The notes under the pieces were generated by a model. That model saw only the letters and a program-made list of their open reading frames with translations, made no database searches and was not told where the DNA came from. From the NCBI GenBank assembly GCA_010909725.1, contig JAACMV010000017.1:806001-870000 (forward strand): a stretch of 64,000 bases of DNA. The letters are read 5' to 3'. How positions within the stretch are numbered: the first letter of the stretch is position 1; every line of letters begins with the position of its first letter. The stretch comes from Picochlorum sp. 'celeri'. Taxonomy: Eukaryota; Chlorophyta; Trebouxiophyceae. Below, piece by piece: positions 30,584 to 41,395 of the stretch. The position numbers were made by a program, and so were the translations under genes.

Positions 30584-30979
30584 ATGGATGAGACCGACAG
30601 TTTTCCATCCATCTCTGAAGATGATCCTGGCTCAGACCGTGATACATACTCGTCAGAGATCTCTGAATGGATGATGAAAGCGCTTGAGAGCATGGATATT
30701 GGATTGGAAGTCAGTGAGGAATCTCTTCAAATGTTGACAGCATACTTGGACACCATCATGATCAAGGTATTGGAGGAGGCCAAGTCACTGAACGGCGAGA
30801 CAAGAGAATTAACGAGCCTAGATATTCATAAAGCTATAAAGAAACTGTTGCCAGGAAATCCAGGCGACACGTTGCGACCATACTTGCCCAGTAAAACAAA
30901 GCAGGCCTGGAATTTGGATAAACAAAGTTTGAAGGGTATCAAAAGGAAAAGGCAAAAGACTGTACAGGATCAAAAGTAA
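30584..30979 (+). CDS. Divergent H2B-like histone-fold protein
   Basis: The ATG at 30584 gives 131 aa. The N-terminal 30 residues are acidic and serine-rich (MDETDSFPSISEDDPGSDRD), not lysine-rich as in canonical H2B. The core then follows the H2B order: helix 1 EISEWMMKALESMDIGLEVS, the long helix 2 SLQMLTAYLDTIMIKVLEEA, the TRELTSLDIHKAIKKLLPG segment equivalent to the H2B TSREIQTAVRLLLPG region, and a C-terminal helix. The tail is basic (KGIKRKRQKT). It is probably a nuclear histone-fold protein, either an H2B variant or a subunit of a non-nucleosomal histone-fold dimer. It ends 10 bp from a convergent gene. Confidence 0.6.
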   Translation: MDETDSFPSISEDDPGSDRDTYSSEISEWMMKALESMDIGLEVSEESLQMLTAYLDTIMIKVLEEAKSLNGETRELTSLDIHKAIKKLLPGNPGDTLRPYLPSKTKQAWNLDKQSLKGIKRKRQKTVQDQK

Positions 30980-30989
30980 AGTGTATAAT

Positions 30990-32299
30990 TCAATATCCGA
31001 ATAAATAGTGTATGGCATCGAAAGCTTTTGGTACCAGGTAACAGGCACTAAACCCAATCGATGCATAGGAGAAGAATCTCACAGTTGCATCAACATCTAC
31101 CCATTGGCGATCATCCATGGTTCGCTTCAGTGATGTATTTGGGTCTACTTTTCCGTGGACTGGAGGCTGCCACAGTCTTCGTATCGCAAGAGGGAATCCA
31201 TAATATGCCAGAGGCAAAATTGCTGTACACACTTGTTTCATCACGCTTTTGGACAGGAGAACAATGCCAAACCCAGTCGCCACTCGCACTATATGGACCA
31301 GAATAGGGAGAGATGATATCTTTTGTAGCGTGATATCCTCCTCATAGTATGCAGGATACAGATGGATTGCAACAATCACACCAAAAGCTACTCCAACAAA
31401 GCTTGTTGTGAATTCATATGTCGGTGTCGGTTTTTCCGGCATGGGATGAAGGCGCAGTAGTATCAGTGACAGTATAATCATCGAAATCCAAGAGTTGCTG
31501 GAGAACATGAACTGATGTACCCTCTCCTGTACGCTGATGAAAGCTGTCAGCACAGTCAGACCTGCAATAGCTCCAGCCAGTATGTCAATTGGGGTATGGA
31601 GCCCAAGGTAGAGTCTCGAGATTGCAATCCAAACAACCCATATAAATACTGCACTGTACCAGAAAATGGCCATATCATTCGAGAGGAAATCATTTTTATG
31701 GAGATAGTGACAAATGTAAAAATTGAGACACAAAGAGTTCATTGTGTGAGAGGAAGGCAAACCATACTCTTCAGCATTTTTCTTCGTCTCCTCTGAACTT
31801 GTTGATATGTGAGAGAGTCGCACTTTCTCATATTTCAGTCCTAGAGGCCGTGGAGCCGACACCAAATCCTTCATGGCATTGCCAACATAGAGTGTTGATG
31901 CCATCAACATGCACAACTCAGTTCCCAACCCAGGAAACCCCTCCCAAATCAACAAGGGAAGGAACGACCCCTGCAATATAATACGAAACATCACATCGCT
32001 CCTCTGGTGACATGTGCTACTCATCAGCGCACATAAAATCCCACACTAACACTGTGGGAAGACTGCTCAAAAACTGTTGTCAAGGACGGAGTCCGATATT
32101 TTTGCAACAGGGCCACCCAATACAGCCCATTCTCCACGTGGTAAATCACCCAAGGTCTCAACAAATTCCTCGCTCGCGTATGAAGGTATGGAACGCAGCA
32201 GAAGAGAAAGAAGGAAAGGGTCAAGGTGACACAGACAAACTCGAAAAAGACATTCGCCCAATCAAGAATGGCAACTATTGTATCATCTAGAACACTCAT
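30990..32299 (-). CDS. Long-chain-base-1-phosphate phosphatase-like PAP2 enzyme
   Basis: Exon 1 is 32299-32033 and exon 2 is 31970-30990; the 62-nt intron has donor GTGCGC. The join gives 415 aa. It belongs to the PAP2 family that dephosphorylates sphingoid base phosphates in the ER. The three catalytic motifs are KDLVSAPRPLGL, YGLPSSHTMNS and SRLYLGLHTPIDILAG. About eight to ten hydrophobic segments follow the SPP phosphatase layout. The order SVGFYGSFLPLLIW at the junction matches the family. Confidence 0.88.
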
Positions 32300-32497
32300 A
32301 TGCACAGCATATATCGACTACATTATCTAATCTTCAATTGAAAGCGTCTCTCCCTCGCCATCGTATTATATCGATATAAGATGTATCTTATTTAGGAGGG
32401 CGTCCTTCCATTTTGGAAGAAGGATTGAATCCCAAAGTTGGGCGATGCAGAGAGGAAAGACTTCATTATTTATTTACATCTACATTATTTTGTCGAA

Positions 32498-34492
32498 ATG
32501 CCGATTGTTGGTTTGAACAGAGATAAACTCTTCGAAGCTTTAGGGGAGAAATTTAGTGCGTCACTCTGGCTGACTACCATGCGACTGATCTCAGGCCAGA
32601 ATACTCATGGTGTTTGAATACTTGTAGGTCAGGAGGAATTTGAATCTCTTTGTTTCGAATATGGGATTGAGCTTGACGATGTGACATCAGAGCGGGAGCT
32701 TGTGCGCAAGGAACTGCAGTCGTCGGCTACCCAGAAAGGCTTGGAAGATATCAGCGATGAAGTTATCTATAAGATTGATATCCCTGCCAATAGATATGAT
32801 ATGTTATGTCTCGAGGGTATTGCCAGAGCCCTCAATGTGTTTCGTGGGAAAATGGATCCTCCCAAGTACTCACTAGCAGACATGAGTGGAAAGGAGTTGC
32901 AACGCTTGGTTGTAAAGCCAGAGACATCTCTCGTGCGACCATTCGTTGTCTGTGCTGTTCTTCGAGGTATTACGTTTGACGCGACCCGATATAACAGCTT
33001 CATTGATCTGCAAGACAAGCTTCATCAGAATTTGTGCAGACAGAGGACCTTGGTGGCCATTGGAACACATGACTTATCTACTGTCAAAGGGCCATTTACA
33101 TACGAAGCCCTTCCACCAGAAGACATCAAGTTTGTTCCTTTAAAGCAAACAAGGGAGTTCAATGCCAAAGATCTATTGGAGTACTATGCAGCGAATGATC
33201 AGAAGCTGAAACGGTATGTGCCAATCATTCAGTCATCTGTGGTGTACCCTGTCATCATGGATGCGGATAGACATGTGCTTTCTCTTCCACCAGTGATTAA
33301 TGGTGCAAGATCAGCTATCACTATGAATACAAAGGATGTTTTTATCGAATGCACTGCAACTGATCTGACAAAGGCCAAAATAGTGCTGAACACAGTCTGT
33401 GCAATGTTCTCAGAATATTGCTCAACACCGTTTGAGATTGAGCCAGTGGAAGTGGTAGATGCCACTGGAAAGACTGCATATTATCCCGACGTGTCTCCAA
33501 AACGGTTCAATGTGGACATGGATTATGTCAATTCCTGCACTGGTCTAGATATCCCGTCATCAGATGCTGCATCTTTGCTGAAGAAAATGCAACTGGATGC
33601 TAGTGCAGAAGGCAAGGCGTTACATGTCCTCGCTCCAATCACTCGCAGTGATGTCCTTCATAGTTGTGATGTAATGGAGGATGTGGCCATCGCATATGGG
33701 TATGACAACCTCCCCATCGAGCCACCAATGATTGCGACAACAGGAAAAGAGAACCCACTTTCACAACTTTGTGAATTGTTGAGGATTGAGTGTGCTACCT
33801 CTGGTTTTACCGAAGTGTTGACTTGGGCCTTGTGCTCTCGTAAAGAGAATTTCACTGATATAAGGAAAGAGGACGACCCTGCAGCTGCTGTGTCAATTGG
33901 AAATCCTGCTACATCAGAATTTGAAGTCTGTAGGACTACTTTGCTCCCTGGAATGCTCAAAACGATTGGTACGCCTTTGTATCTATTTGAATAACATTAA
34001 TCACTAGAGACGCGATAATGGTGTGAATGTGATGCAGGAGCAAATAAGGACACCCCTCTCCCAATGAAACTCTTCGAGGTCTCTGATGTGATTTTGATCG
34101 ATGATACCACAGACGTGGGTGCGAGGAATGAGCGAAGGCTTGTGGCTATTAATTGCGATAAGACTAGTGGGTTTGAAGTTGTTCATGGACTGTTGAATCG
34201 CGTGATGCAGGTGTTGGGAGTGCCTCATGAAAAGTTTTCCTCATCCCCGAAAGACCTGATGAAAGTACAAAAAGGAATTTCTTACTCTTGGGAAGCGGAT
34301 GATAGCGAAACATATTTCAAGGGAAGACATGCTTCGATTTATGCTATGGGTCAAAAGGTCGGTGAATTTGGGGTTGTGCACCCAGAAGTCCTGCAGTCAT
34401 TTGATATCCCCTATCCTGTGTCAGCTGTTGAGATTAGTCTTGAAACATTTGTGTTTGACCAGAATTATAACAAACTTCCTACCCATATGTAA
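32498..34492 (+). CDS. FARSB: Cytosolic phenylalanyl-tRNA synthetase beta subunit
   Basis: Exons are 32498-32555, 32628-33968 and 34038-34492. Introns are 72 and 69 nt (donors GTGCGT and GTACGC). The joins give 617 aa, near the usual 590-610. The archaeal/eukaryotic-type beta chain is recognised by MPIVGLNRDKLFEALGEKFS, IDIPANRYDMLCLEGIARAL, VFIECTATDLTKA, the B5 domain (RFNVDMDYVNSCTGLDI), and the C-terminal LLPGMLKTIGANKDTPLPMK with FGVVHPEVL. It forms an alpha2-beta2 enzyme charging tRNA-Phe. Confidence 0.95.
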
Positions 34493-34850
34493 TAAGCCAT
34501 CTATAATTCATTCAGAAGGCCCTTTTGTGCCGCTGCCGAGTTGGATGTCGCACGGCGTGGGTAATCCAACTCGGCAGTTGTAATGCGGTAAAACAAAACG
34601 TCTACATCCAGCTTGGAATTCTGCCGACACACGCGATTGAAGGCTGTCTGTGAGTCGCAGCATCCTCGCAGTTTAATATTCATTTTAAAATGAGGAGGAC
34701 AGGTGTTTTAAGAAAAGAAGTGTTGATTCCAGGGGAGATCCTTGAGAAATTCGGTTCCGGAAACTATCCGGGCAGGCACCACGTACGGAACCCTATATCT
34801 GCATGTTAACGTACATCAACCATCTTATACAAGGCGCGTGCTCCTGAAAT
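34493..34850. other. Intergenic region with an inverted repeat and one small minus-strand ORF
   Basis: A 60-aa minus ORF at 34501-34683 (MNIKLRGCCDSQTAFNRVCR) starts with ATG but was not recognised. The hairpin at 34533-34577 lies inside it. The rest is probably promoter for the gene at 34851. Confidence 0.4.
34533..34577. repeat. 14-bp perfect inverted repeat, 17-bp spacer
   Basis: The arms CTGCCGAGTTGGAT (34533-34546) and its exact reverse complement (34564-34577) could fold into a stable hairpin on either strand. Confidence 0.75.
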
Positions 34851-37313
34851 ATGCAGGGTTCAGTGGTTAAGGTAGAAACAAATGGCGATCAGATGGTGGC
34901 TCAAATTCGAATGACAGATTTCAAGTCTATCCGAGTCACCCTGCCTGTTACACAGGTTCGTGAGTACATCCTTGAAACAAAAGGCTCTGAACGTCGAACC
35001 AAGCGGCAGCGAGCAGAAACACAGTATTCATCCTGGAAAAGACCCACACCTCCTCCATCAATGCCGCTTCAAGGGCCTGCATTACGTGACCACATCCAAA
35101 AAGTTGAGTCTGAATGCCAAAAGATGAGAAACAAGCCTGGCACACGCTGTTGGGTGAATCTTGGCCCACATGGAAACTGGCCTGCTATAATTTGGTCTAT
35201 CAAACACTGTCGAAAAGACGATCTAGCTGACGTCTTGATGACGAGAAGATCCGGTGCATATCTTGTCAAGTTCTATGGTGAGCATCAGAACCACGTCGTT
35301 GTCTCACGACATCATCCACTGGGGGGCATCTTCCCAGGCGCCGATTTGATGAATATCTGACATTGACGCTCTTTCGGTGCAGGTGAACACAGTTTTGGAT
35401 GGTTTTCACAGAAGCAAGTAAGGATTGCTAATGATCAGACAGATCCTGATATGAAAGAGTCTCTGTCTCTATGGGGAAAGCGACATAAAAAGTACGTGTA
35501 TCTTCTCTGCATGACTAGGTCAAAATATTTTCGTTCAACGGTAGAGAGGGTGTTTCAGGGCCAGGCTTGTGAAATTAGCAATTATGGAGCTACAGTCTGC
35601 TGAAAAGGACCGAGGAACTGAACTACAGCGGGTAGCATCATTATATGATATGCATACTGTTGCAAATAAACGATATAAGGATATCTGCCAGGAATGCTCT
35701 GCTCCTGGAGCTCCTCTAAAATGCCCTGGATGTGACAGAAAATTCCATACTCTATGTCTAATCTGTCCAGCGTTAACTGATCAGTATTTGCCAGATAGAA
35801 TGTGGCGATGCCCTTGCTGTGATCTGAATAACGAGTACAATGATTCTGATCATACTGAGGATATGAACGAAGAGAATACGGAGAGAATGGGCTTAACTCC
35901 TGATTGGATAATATCTAAAGCTGCATTTGATGTGTTTGGATTACAGCGCCCAACTGTTTCAAATCCGTCAATCCTGAAACTTTTGGACCCCTGTACAAAT
36001 TCCAAAGTTGCTCCAAATATTCCAGCGGAAAAGTTGTATGATAGAATGGATAATGGCTTGAAGTTGACCAATTCTTGGGCTGGATATTATGTGATTTTGA
36101 ACCCAGATTGTACGATGGCTTTTTGTGTTGATCCATGCATTCTTTTGGTCAGGTGATATCTAACAGTTCCATATTTTATTCAGTTAGCTCTCAAATTCAG
36201 TGGAGATTCGTCAACAGAGCGATTGATGAAGTGGAGAACGGGTCAGTTCCTGCAATTATTCTCATTTGTAGAAATTCAACTGACACTGCCTTTTATCAAA
36301 GACTCAGGCCTTATCCACGGGTGCATCTTAAACGAATGGCCGTTTTGTTTAAAGATTACTCTAGCACTCCGATAGGATTCGGTATATCAATCTTTTGCCT
36401 TGCAAAGGCTAATCGAGAAAGTCTATATCCAAAGTTTTATTCAGCGTTTGAAGAGCATGGTGAACCAAACATACCAGTCGACAAGTCACTCGTTCAAACT
36501 GATGAATTCTGGGCTTTGCTGGATCGCTTGAGCGATTTTGTAGGAAATTATCACAGAGATCATTGGGTGAAATGCAATTTATGCGCAAAGTGGAGAATTG
36601 TGCCACATTCCACAGTGGTTGATCTGTCCAGTGGAAATGACCAATGGGATTGCTCAATGCTGAGTAAAGGAGGCATCCAGTCCACGTGTGCGACTCCACT
36701 AACGCGAATGGAATACATTGGGGGGCATTACGTGGCCAGAGATGAGGACGATATTTTTGACCCGGAGTACAAGACATTTGATGGAATTGTACCAGATGTG
36801 AAATGCCCCAAGAAATCTGAAGTACAGATACCATCTTCGAAGAAGAGAAGACAAGGCAACCCACATCTTTATACAAAACTCAATAAGATCATACAGGAAA
36901 TTGAGGAGAATACAATGTCAGATACTATCTGCAATCGGATCAGCTCAGAAAACATTGATTTGAAGTCATACACTGCACTGGAACTGGCAAGGAAAGCAAG
37001 GATGGCAGCAAACAAAGCATATCTTGCTCGGGTGGGGGAAATTTCAGATGAGGACGTTAATAATGCTGGTTGTGGCTTCCTTGTGTCTAAAGCGGCAAAG
37101 AAGCTCGCCTCTCACGTTGCAAAAGATGCGTGCTCGGCAGAAATAGAAAGAGCAAGACAAATTTACACAAAAGTGAATGCTGTCTTGTCAGAGGAGGAGG
37201 CCCCCCTCCTCCGAGAGCTTGAGAAAATTAGAAATGCAAAAAATCAGGCGAAGAATAATCTCGAGGCAGCTGTATCGGCAGCCAGAATCATCGAGGAGGA
37301 ATTGAGTGCCTAA
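34851..37313 (+). CDS. Chromatin-reader / Dam-like DNA adenine methyltransferase fusion (PWWP-PHD-MTase-CW)
   Basis: Exons are 34851-35277, 35383-35491, 35559-36109 and 36184-37313 (donors GTGAGC, GTACGT, GTACGA). The joins are in phase and give 738 aa. A PWWP-like segment (CWVNLGPHGNWPAIIW to FYGEHSFGWF) spans about 97-155. A PHD finger (CQECSAPGAPLKCPGCDRKF, then HTLC and CPCC) is at about 220-262. A region with the order of phage-type Dam methyltransferases follows: FDVFG, LLDPCTNSKVAPN as the SAM-side motif, a DNGL segment, and NPDFS (residues 360-364) in place of NPPF/Y. A CW zinc finger (WVKCNLCAKWRIVP, then WDC and C) is at about 490-545. The tail is helical. Chromatin-targeted N6-adenine methylation is inferred, and the P-to-D change in the catalytic motif leaves activity open. 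Confidence 0.72.
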
Positions 37314-37335
37314 GACACATGTGTCCTAGCTGCAT

Positions 37336-38100
37336 TCATGGATTCCAACAGAACCTTGTGTCAGAGACATCTTTCAGTATGCCCTTCTCTTCCCATCTAT
37401 TTGATGCATTCCATGATTCCAAGCCTGATTCAACTTCTCGGATCACACGTGCAGTATCATCATCCTTGTTCATACAATCCCACCATGTTCCAAGTTTTGG
37501 TCTTCCAAGGAAAATTCCGTCCTTCCAGCCAAAGAAACGAGGGAGAATGTAATTCAAAAACACAAATGTCGGCATGATCGCCGTGTCCGCATAACTCATT
37601 TCAGATCCACATATAAATGGTCCAGTACAATACTGCTCGATAGTATCCAGTTGCATCGCGATCTGTGCGATCCCTTCTGCTCTCTCCTCTGCAGAATCCA
37701 TAGGCTTGTACAAGCACCCTTGGATCGGTGCAATATACAAGTCATGGATCCGTACCACCAGGGCAGCCAAAGCCCTCTTCTCTGCAGTATCTGGAATCAA
37801 ACTAGGTCCATTATCTCTGAACTTGTCAAGAATATAACTCTCTATAACCTGAGATTCGGGAAGCCCTGAACCATCTGGCATCTCAAGCACAGGCATCTTC
37901 CCATACGGGTTCAACTGCCTATATGTCTCACTCCCGAGGCCCCCAATCTCCATAGGACTCTTGATATCGATAAACTGATCCAGCTTCTTCTTGTAGATCA
38001 GATTTCTGATCCTTGCACCATTATTACTGACTGGCACATCGTACAGCACAAACTTCTTTCCCTTCATACTGCTGCATACAATGCTAGCGAATCGATGCAT
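37336..38100 (-). CDS. Glutathione S-transferase-like protein
   Basis: A single-exon ORF of 254 aa. The N-terminal thioredoxin-fold domain starts KKFVLYDVPVSNNGARIRN. The cis-proline segment GKMPVLEMPDG and the glutathione-binding LPESQVIESYILDKF follow. The C-terminal all-helical domain includes CTGPFICGSEMSYADTAIMP, the N-capping/hydrophobic staple region. The ATG at 38100 gives a 12-residue leader before the fold; MKGKKFVLYD is an alternative start. The class was not assigned. It ends 22 bp from the methyltransferase-like gene. Confidence 0.88.
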   Translation of the reverse strand: MHRFASIVCSSMKGKKFVLYDVPVSNNGARIRNLIYKKKLDQFIDIKSPMEIGGLGSETYRQLNPYGKMPVLEMPDGSGLPESQVIESYILDKFRDNGPSLIPDTAEKRALAALVVRIHDLYIAPIQGCLYKPMDSAEERAEGIAQIAMQLDTIEQYCTGPFICGSEMSYADTAIMPTFVFLNYILPRFFGWKDGIFLGRPKLGTWWDCMNKDDDTARVIREVESGLESWNASNRWEEKGILKDVSDTRFCWNP

Positions 38101-38312
38101 GATTTCAAATACTCCCAGTATCTATAATAAGATTTAATTCAATGCATCTCCATACCCATCGGTGAAGATCGAATATGCTGCTGGGAATTCTCTCATGTTG
38201 TAGTGCATTGCCATCCGGATGATTCTTCATGTAAGGCCACAAAATCTGGAACTGATCCCCTGTACTGCCATATTATTACATAGTTTGATATTTGAAATAG
38301 CACATTGTGGTC
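38101..38312. other. Divergent promoter GST / CPN20, possible small exon
   Basis: On the minus strand a frame from about 38260 to 38108 reads QFQILWPYMKNHPDGNALQH and RIPSSIFDLHRW. It looks protein-like but has no start or join that works. Confidence 0.25.
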
Positions 38313-39081
38313 ATGAAGTCGTTCAGTTCCTGTCGTTCTCTCCCTGCTTCTAGAGCAAGAGCCGTGTCGGTGAGGGCCTCCACTATGGAATTGCCTCCGA
38401 CGGTGACAAAGGTACGCAGATTGATATTTTATATTGTTTATGATTGAGATAACGAGCATCATCATCGCCTTATGTGTCTCTCAGGTGATGCCCAAGGGAA
38501 AGCTGCTCCTTGCCAAGGTGGCAGAGTTGGAGGAGAAGACAACCGGTGGCATTCTGCTTCCTAACCAAGCCCAGAAGCGTCCAACTTCGGGTGATGTTAT
38601 TGCAGTTGGAGATGGCAAGTTGCCCACTGGCGATTATGAGTTCACCTTGAAGGAGGGTGACACTATTCTGTATAGCAAATTTGGCCTTGGAGCTACGGAT
38701 CTACTGCTCCAGGGTGAGGAACACATTTTGATCAGCGAGGATGATGTCATCGGTATTATGCCTCGCTCCGGTGCTACAGCTGATGATATTCCAGAGCTCA
38801 GGCCTGTTGGAGACAGGGTGTTGTTGAAAATTTCAGAGCAACGTGATGTCACCATGGGAGGCGTCATTTTACCAGACGCTGCAAAGGAAAAGCCTCTGAG
38901 TGGGACTGTTGTGCGATGTGGAGCAGGGAAAATCGACGAGAGTGGCAAAAGAAAGCCTCTCAAGGTGGCTGAGGGCGATCAGGTTGTATACTTCAAGTAT
39001 GCTGGGGATGCCATGGAGACCTCAAATGGTGAAAAGTACATTGTCTTGCATGAGAATGATATTCTCTGCAAGACTGTGTGA
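38313..39081 (+). CDS. CPN20: Chloroplast co-chaperonin CPN20 (double GroES domain)
   Basis: Exon 1 is 38313-38411 and exon 2 is 38485-39081, with a 73-nt intron (donor GTACGC). The join gives 231 aa, typical of plastid CPN20. Exon 1 encodes the transit peptide (MKSFSSCRSLPASRARAVSV). Two Cpn10 domains follow. The first runs from VMPKGKLLLAKVAELEEKTT, with the mobile loop ELEEKTTGGILLPN. The second begins LRPVGDRVLLKISEQRDVTM, with the loop VTMGGVILPD. The protein caps plastid CPN60 and assists Rubisco folding. Confidence 0.96.
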
Positions 39082-39165
39082 AAATATTTTATTAGTTTCT
39101 CGATATGTGGAAATGAACACCATCTGATGCTATTTATATCGCCCGCGTAGTTTGGTGAACGAGAC

Positions 39166-40751
39166 ATGTTCATCTCTGCTGTTGGGATACCGCAAAGAGC
39201 ATTTCATCTCAAGAATGGCGTATATACTTCCAACTATAGCAATGGTACATCCGTTGCGAGGTGTTGCTCTTCCCTGCCAACCCTACGTCGGTATAGGAAC
39301 ACATTAGGGAGAAATAACACACTTCCACAGACCCCTTGCGTGTTGATCACGAACGCATCTTCTTATGTGAATGATGTTTCAGATAGCAGTGATGGAATAC
39401 ATTACTTGTATCAGCTGTACTTTTGTGCATGTTTGATGGAGAGAACTTGGAGGTTTGCTCTGCCCCTCATTCTTGCAAACCTTGAAGGTATGTTGACATC
39501 TCCGTACATGTTCATTGAGATGGGCCAAAAGCGTAGTGATACTGGTATGCAGGTGGTTACAAAGCTGTGGCCATGTTATGCTTTGTATCTCCTTTGGCGT
39601 GCTCGTTGTTCGCTCCTCGTGTAGGGAGATTGTTGGACTCGGTTGACAGGGCACTTGGTGTTGCTTCACTCCTAGGTTTACAATGTTTTTCCATAATCGC
39701 ATCGGGTCTTATACTATTATTGGCATTTCATTATTCTTTGTCTATCACAGTAGCCCCAATATTTCATATTGTTCTTCTCCTCTCCATGACGGAGAAACTT
39801 GCAGCAGTCACTTCTGAAGTTGCCATCGAGCGTGACTGGGTGACCCAGCTTTGCGGGAAGGAGAATAACTTGGCCTTAGCGAATAGTAACTCTATGCTTC
39901 GTAGGATGGATTTAGCCTGTGATTTTGCAGGAACAGTATCGTTCGGATGGATGTATGATGCAGCTGGCCCACTAGGTTCAGTGGTGTACACAACACTGAT
40001 TGCAGTGGCAAGCACACCCATTCTTTACAATCTGGTCTACAAAATCAAGAGCATTGCTCCTGACTCAATGAATAGAAAGAAAACAGTGCAAAAGAATCCC
40101 CGCCAGAATCGCCAGGGGAGTTGGAGAGCATATTTTCGGCAACCAATTCTTCCGTCCAGCCTGGTGTTTGTGCTTTTGTTCTTCAACGTAGCTCTCTCCC
40201 CAGGAGGAATCCTTACGGCTTTTCTGACATCCAAAGGGATGAATGGATCTTCTCTTGCAATATTTCGGGGATCGTGTGCCATTATGGGGTTTGTTGGGTC
40301 GTGGTGTGGGAAGTTTTTGATTAGAAACTTTGGCTTGATACAGTCAGGACGATATGCACTGCTTATGCTTCTAGCTTCTCTTGGTACATCTTTGGCTATA
40401 TTTGTATTCAGCAATTTGTCAAGTGGTGCGTGGCCATTGATTCTTTTCACAGGTGGCATTGTATCTTCTAGAATTGGCCTGTGGAGTTTTGACATGGTGA
40501 ATGCACAATTGTTCCAACAAAATGTTGACGAATCTGAGACTGCTGCGACTGCCTCAACCGAAATGGCTCTCTGTAGTTTTTCTGAGATTTTCATGCTAGG
40601 TGTGGGAGCCTCGTTGTCAGTTCCTCTTGAATCGTTCTATTCAGTGCTTGTCTGGGGTTCGTTTGCAGCGATTCTACTTGGCACATTCGTGTACTTTTCA
40701 TGGTCTGCAAGAGTGTCTGATTGCAAAGGAGTGATCCTGATATCTCACTGA
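39166..40751 (+). CDS. Ferroportin-like (SLC40) transporter, possibly plastid IREG3/MAR1 type
   Basis: Exon 1 is 39166-39487 and exon 2 is 39553-40751, with a 65-nt intron (donor GTATGT). The join gives 506 aa with about ten hydrophobic segments. Ferroportin signatures are LYFCACLMERTWRFALPLIL at the first membrane helix, PRVGRLLDSVDR, and VAIERDWVTQL with NSMLRRMDL (the IERDW and RRxD region). The N-terminal 80 residues are serine- and arginine-rich, fitting an organelle-targeting peptide. The substrate is iron or another divalent metal by family. It starts 84 bp after CPN20 on the same strand. Confidence 0.86.
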
Positions 40752-40998
40752 ACGCTGAAGAAATGTTATTTATTTTCACCTGATGCAACATACATACATC
40801 AGGATTATGACATGTTGATGTTAAAGACTTACAAGTGCATGTAAACTGCATCTCCTTCATCACAGAAGGAGGTGCATAAAAAGGCTGCATGTTCTGGTAA
40901 GCGAATGAGTATTTTAAACAGAAGGATTGTGAATGACTCCAGAAGACATTGGCAAAATCTGATCTCGATTTGTTTAATTTAATAAAATAAACCGGACT

Positions 40999-41070
40999 GG
41001 GGCGAATCGAGAATCGAACTCGAGACCTCTTGCACCCTAAGCAAGTATCATACCACTAGACTATACGCCC
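40999..41070 (-). tRNA. tRNA-Pro (AGG)
   Basis: A 72-nt cloverleaf without intron. The acceptor GGGCGTA pairs with TTCGCCC (one T-T mismatch). The D arm is TAGTCTAGTGGTATGATA. The anticodon stem CTTGC/GCAAG encloses loop TTAGGGT with anticodon AGG. The T arm has GTTCGATTC. Discriminator base C. Confidence 0.95.
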
Positions 41071-41395
41071 TGAGCCGGCGGAAGCAGGCCTACGACGGGT
41101 TACCGCTAGGTAGGGCCGACTATATCTGCATTCCTGGCGGTTCCCGCTCGAATTGTTGTAAGACCAAATAAAAGTGCTATACCCTTTTTTAATTAAGGAA
41201 TTTGCATGACAGGAACCACTCTTTGGGGTGGTTCATAGTCATAAGCGACCCTGTTACCACCCTGCACAATAAAAATGTTTTGTGGTGGAGTTGGATTACT
41301 AGGCTACTGTTCCTCTATAATCGCAGGGAAAGAAAACCCAAGGACAGGTCTATTGCATCACAATAGAAATAAATTAATAATTAAATCATCAATCA
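41071..41395. other. Intergenic region between tRNA-Pro and the 3' end of midasin
   Basis: An inverted repeat GGAACCACTCTTTGGGGTGGTTC at 41212-41234 could form a hairpin. Nothing else was recognised. Confidence 0.4.

Noticed and set aside
38108..38260. Minus-strand exon-like frame upstream of the GST gene
   Set aside because: No start codon or splice join produced a protein, and it cannot be joined in phase to the GST.
41214..41340. Possible U5-like snRNA near tRNA-Pro
   Set aside because: Short resemblances only; the invariant U5 loop is absent.
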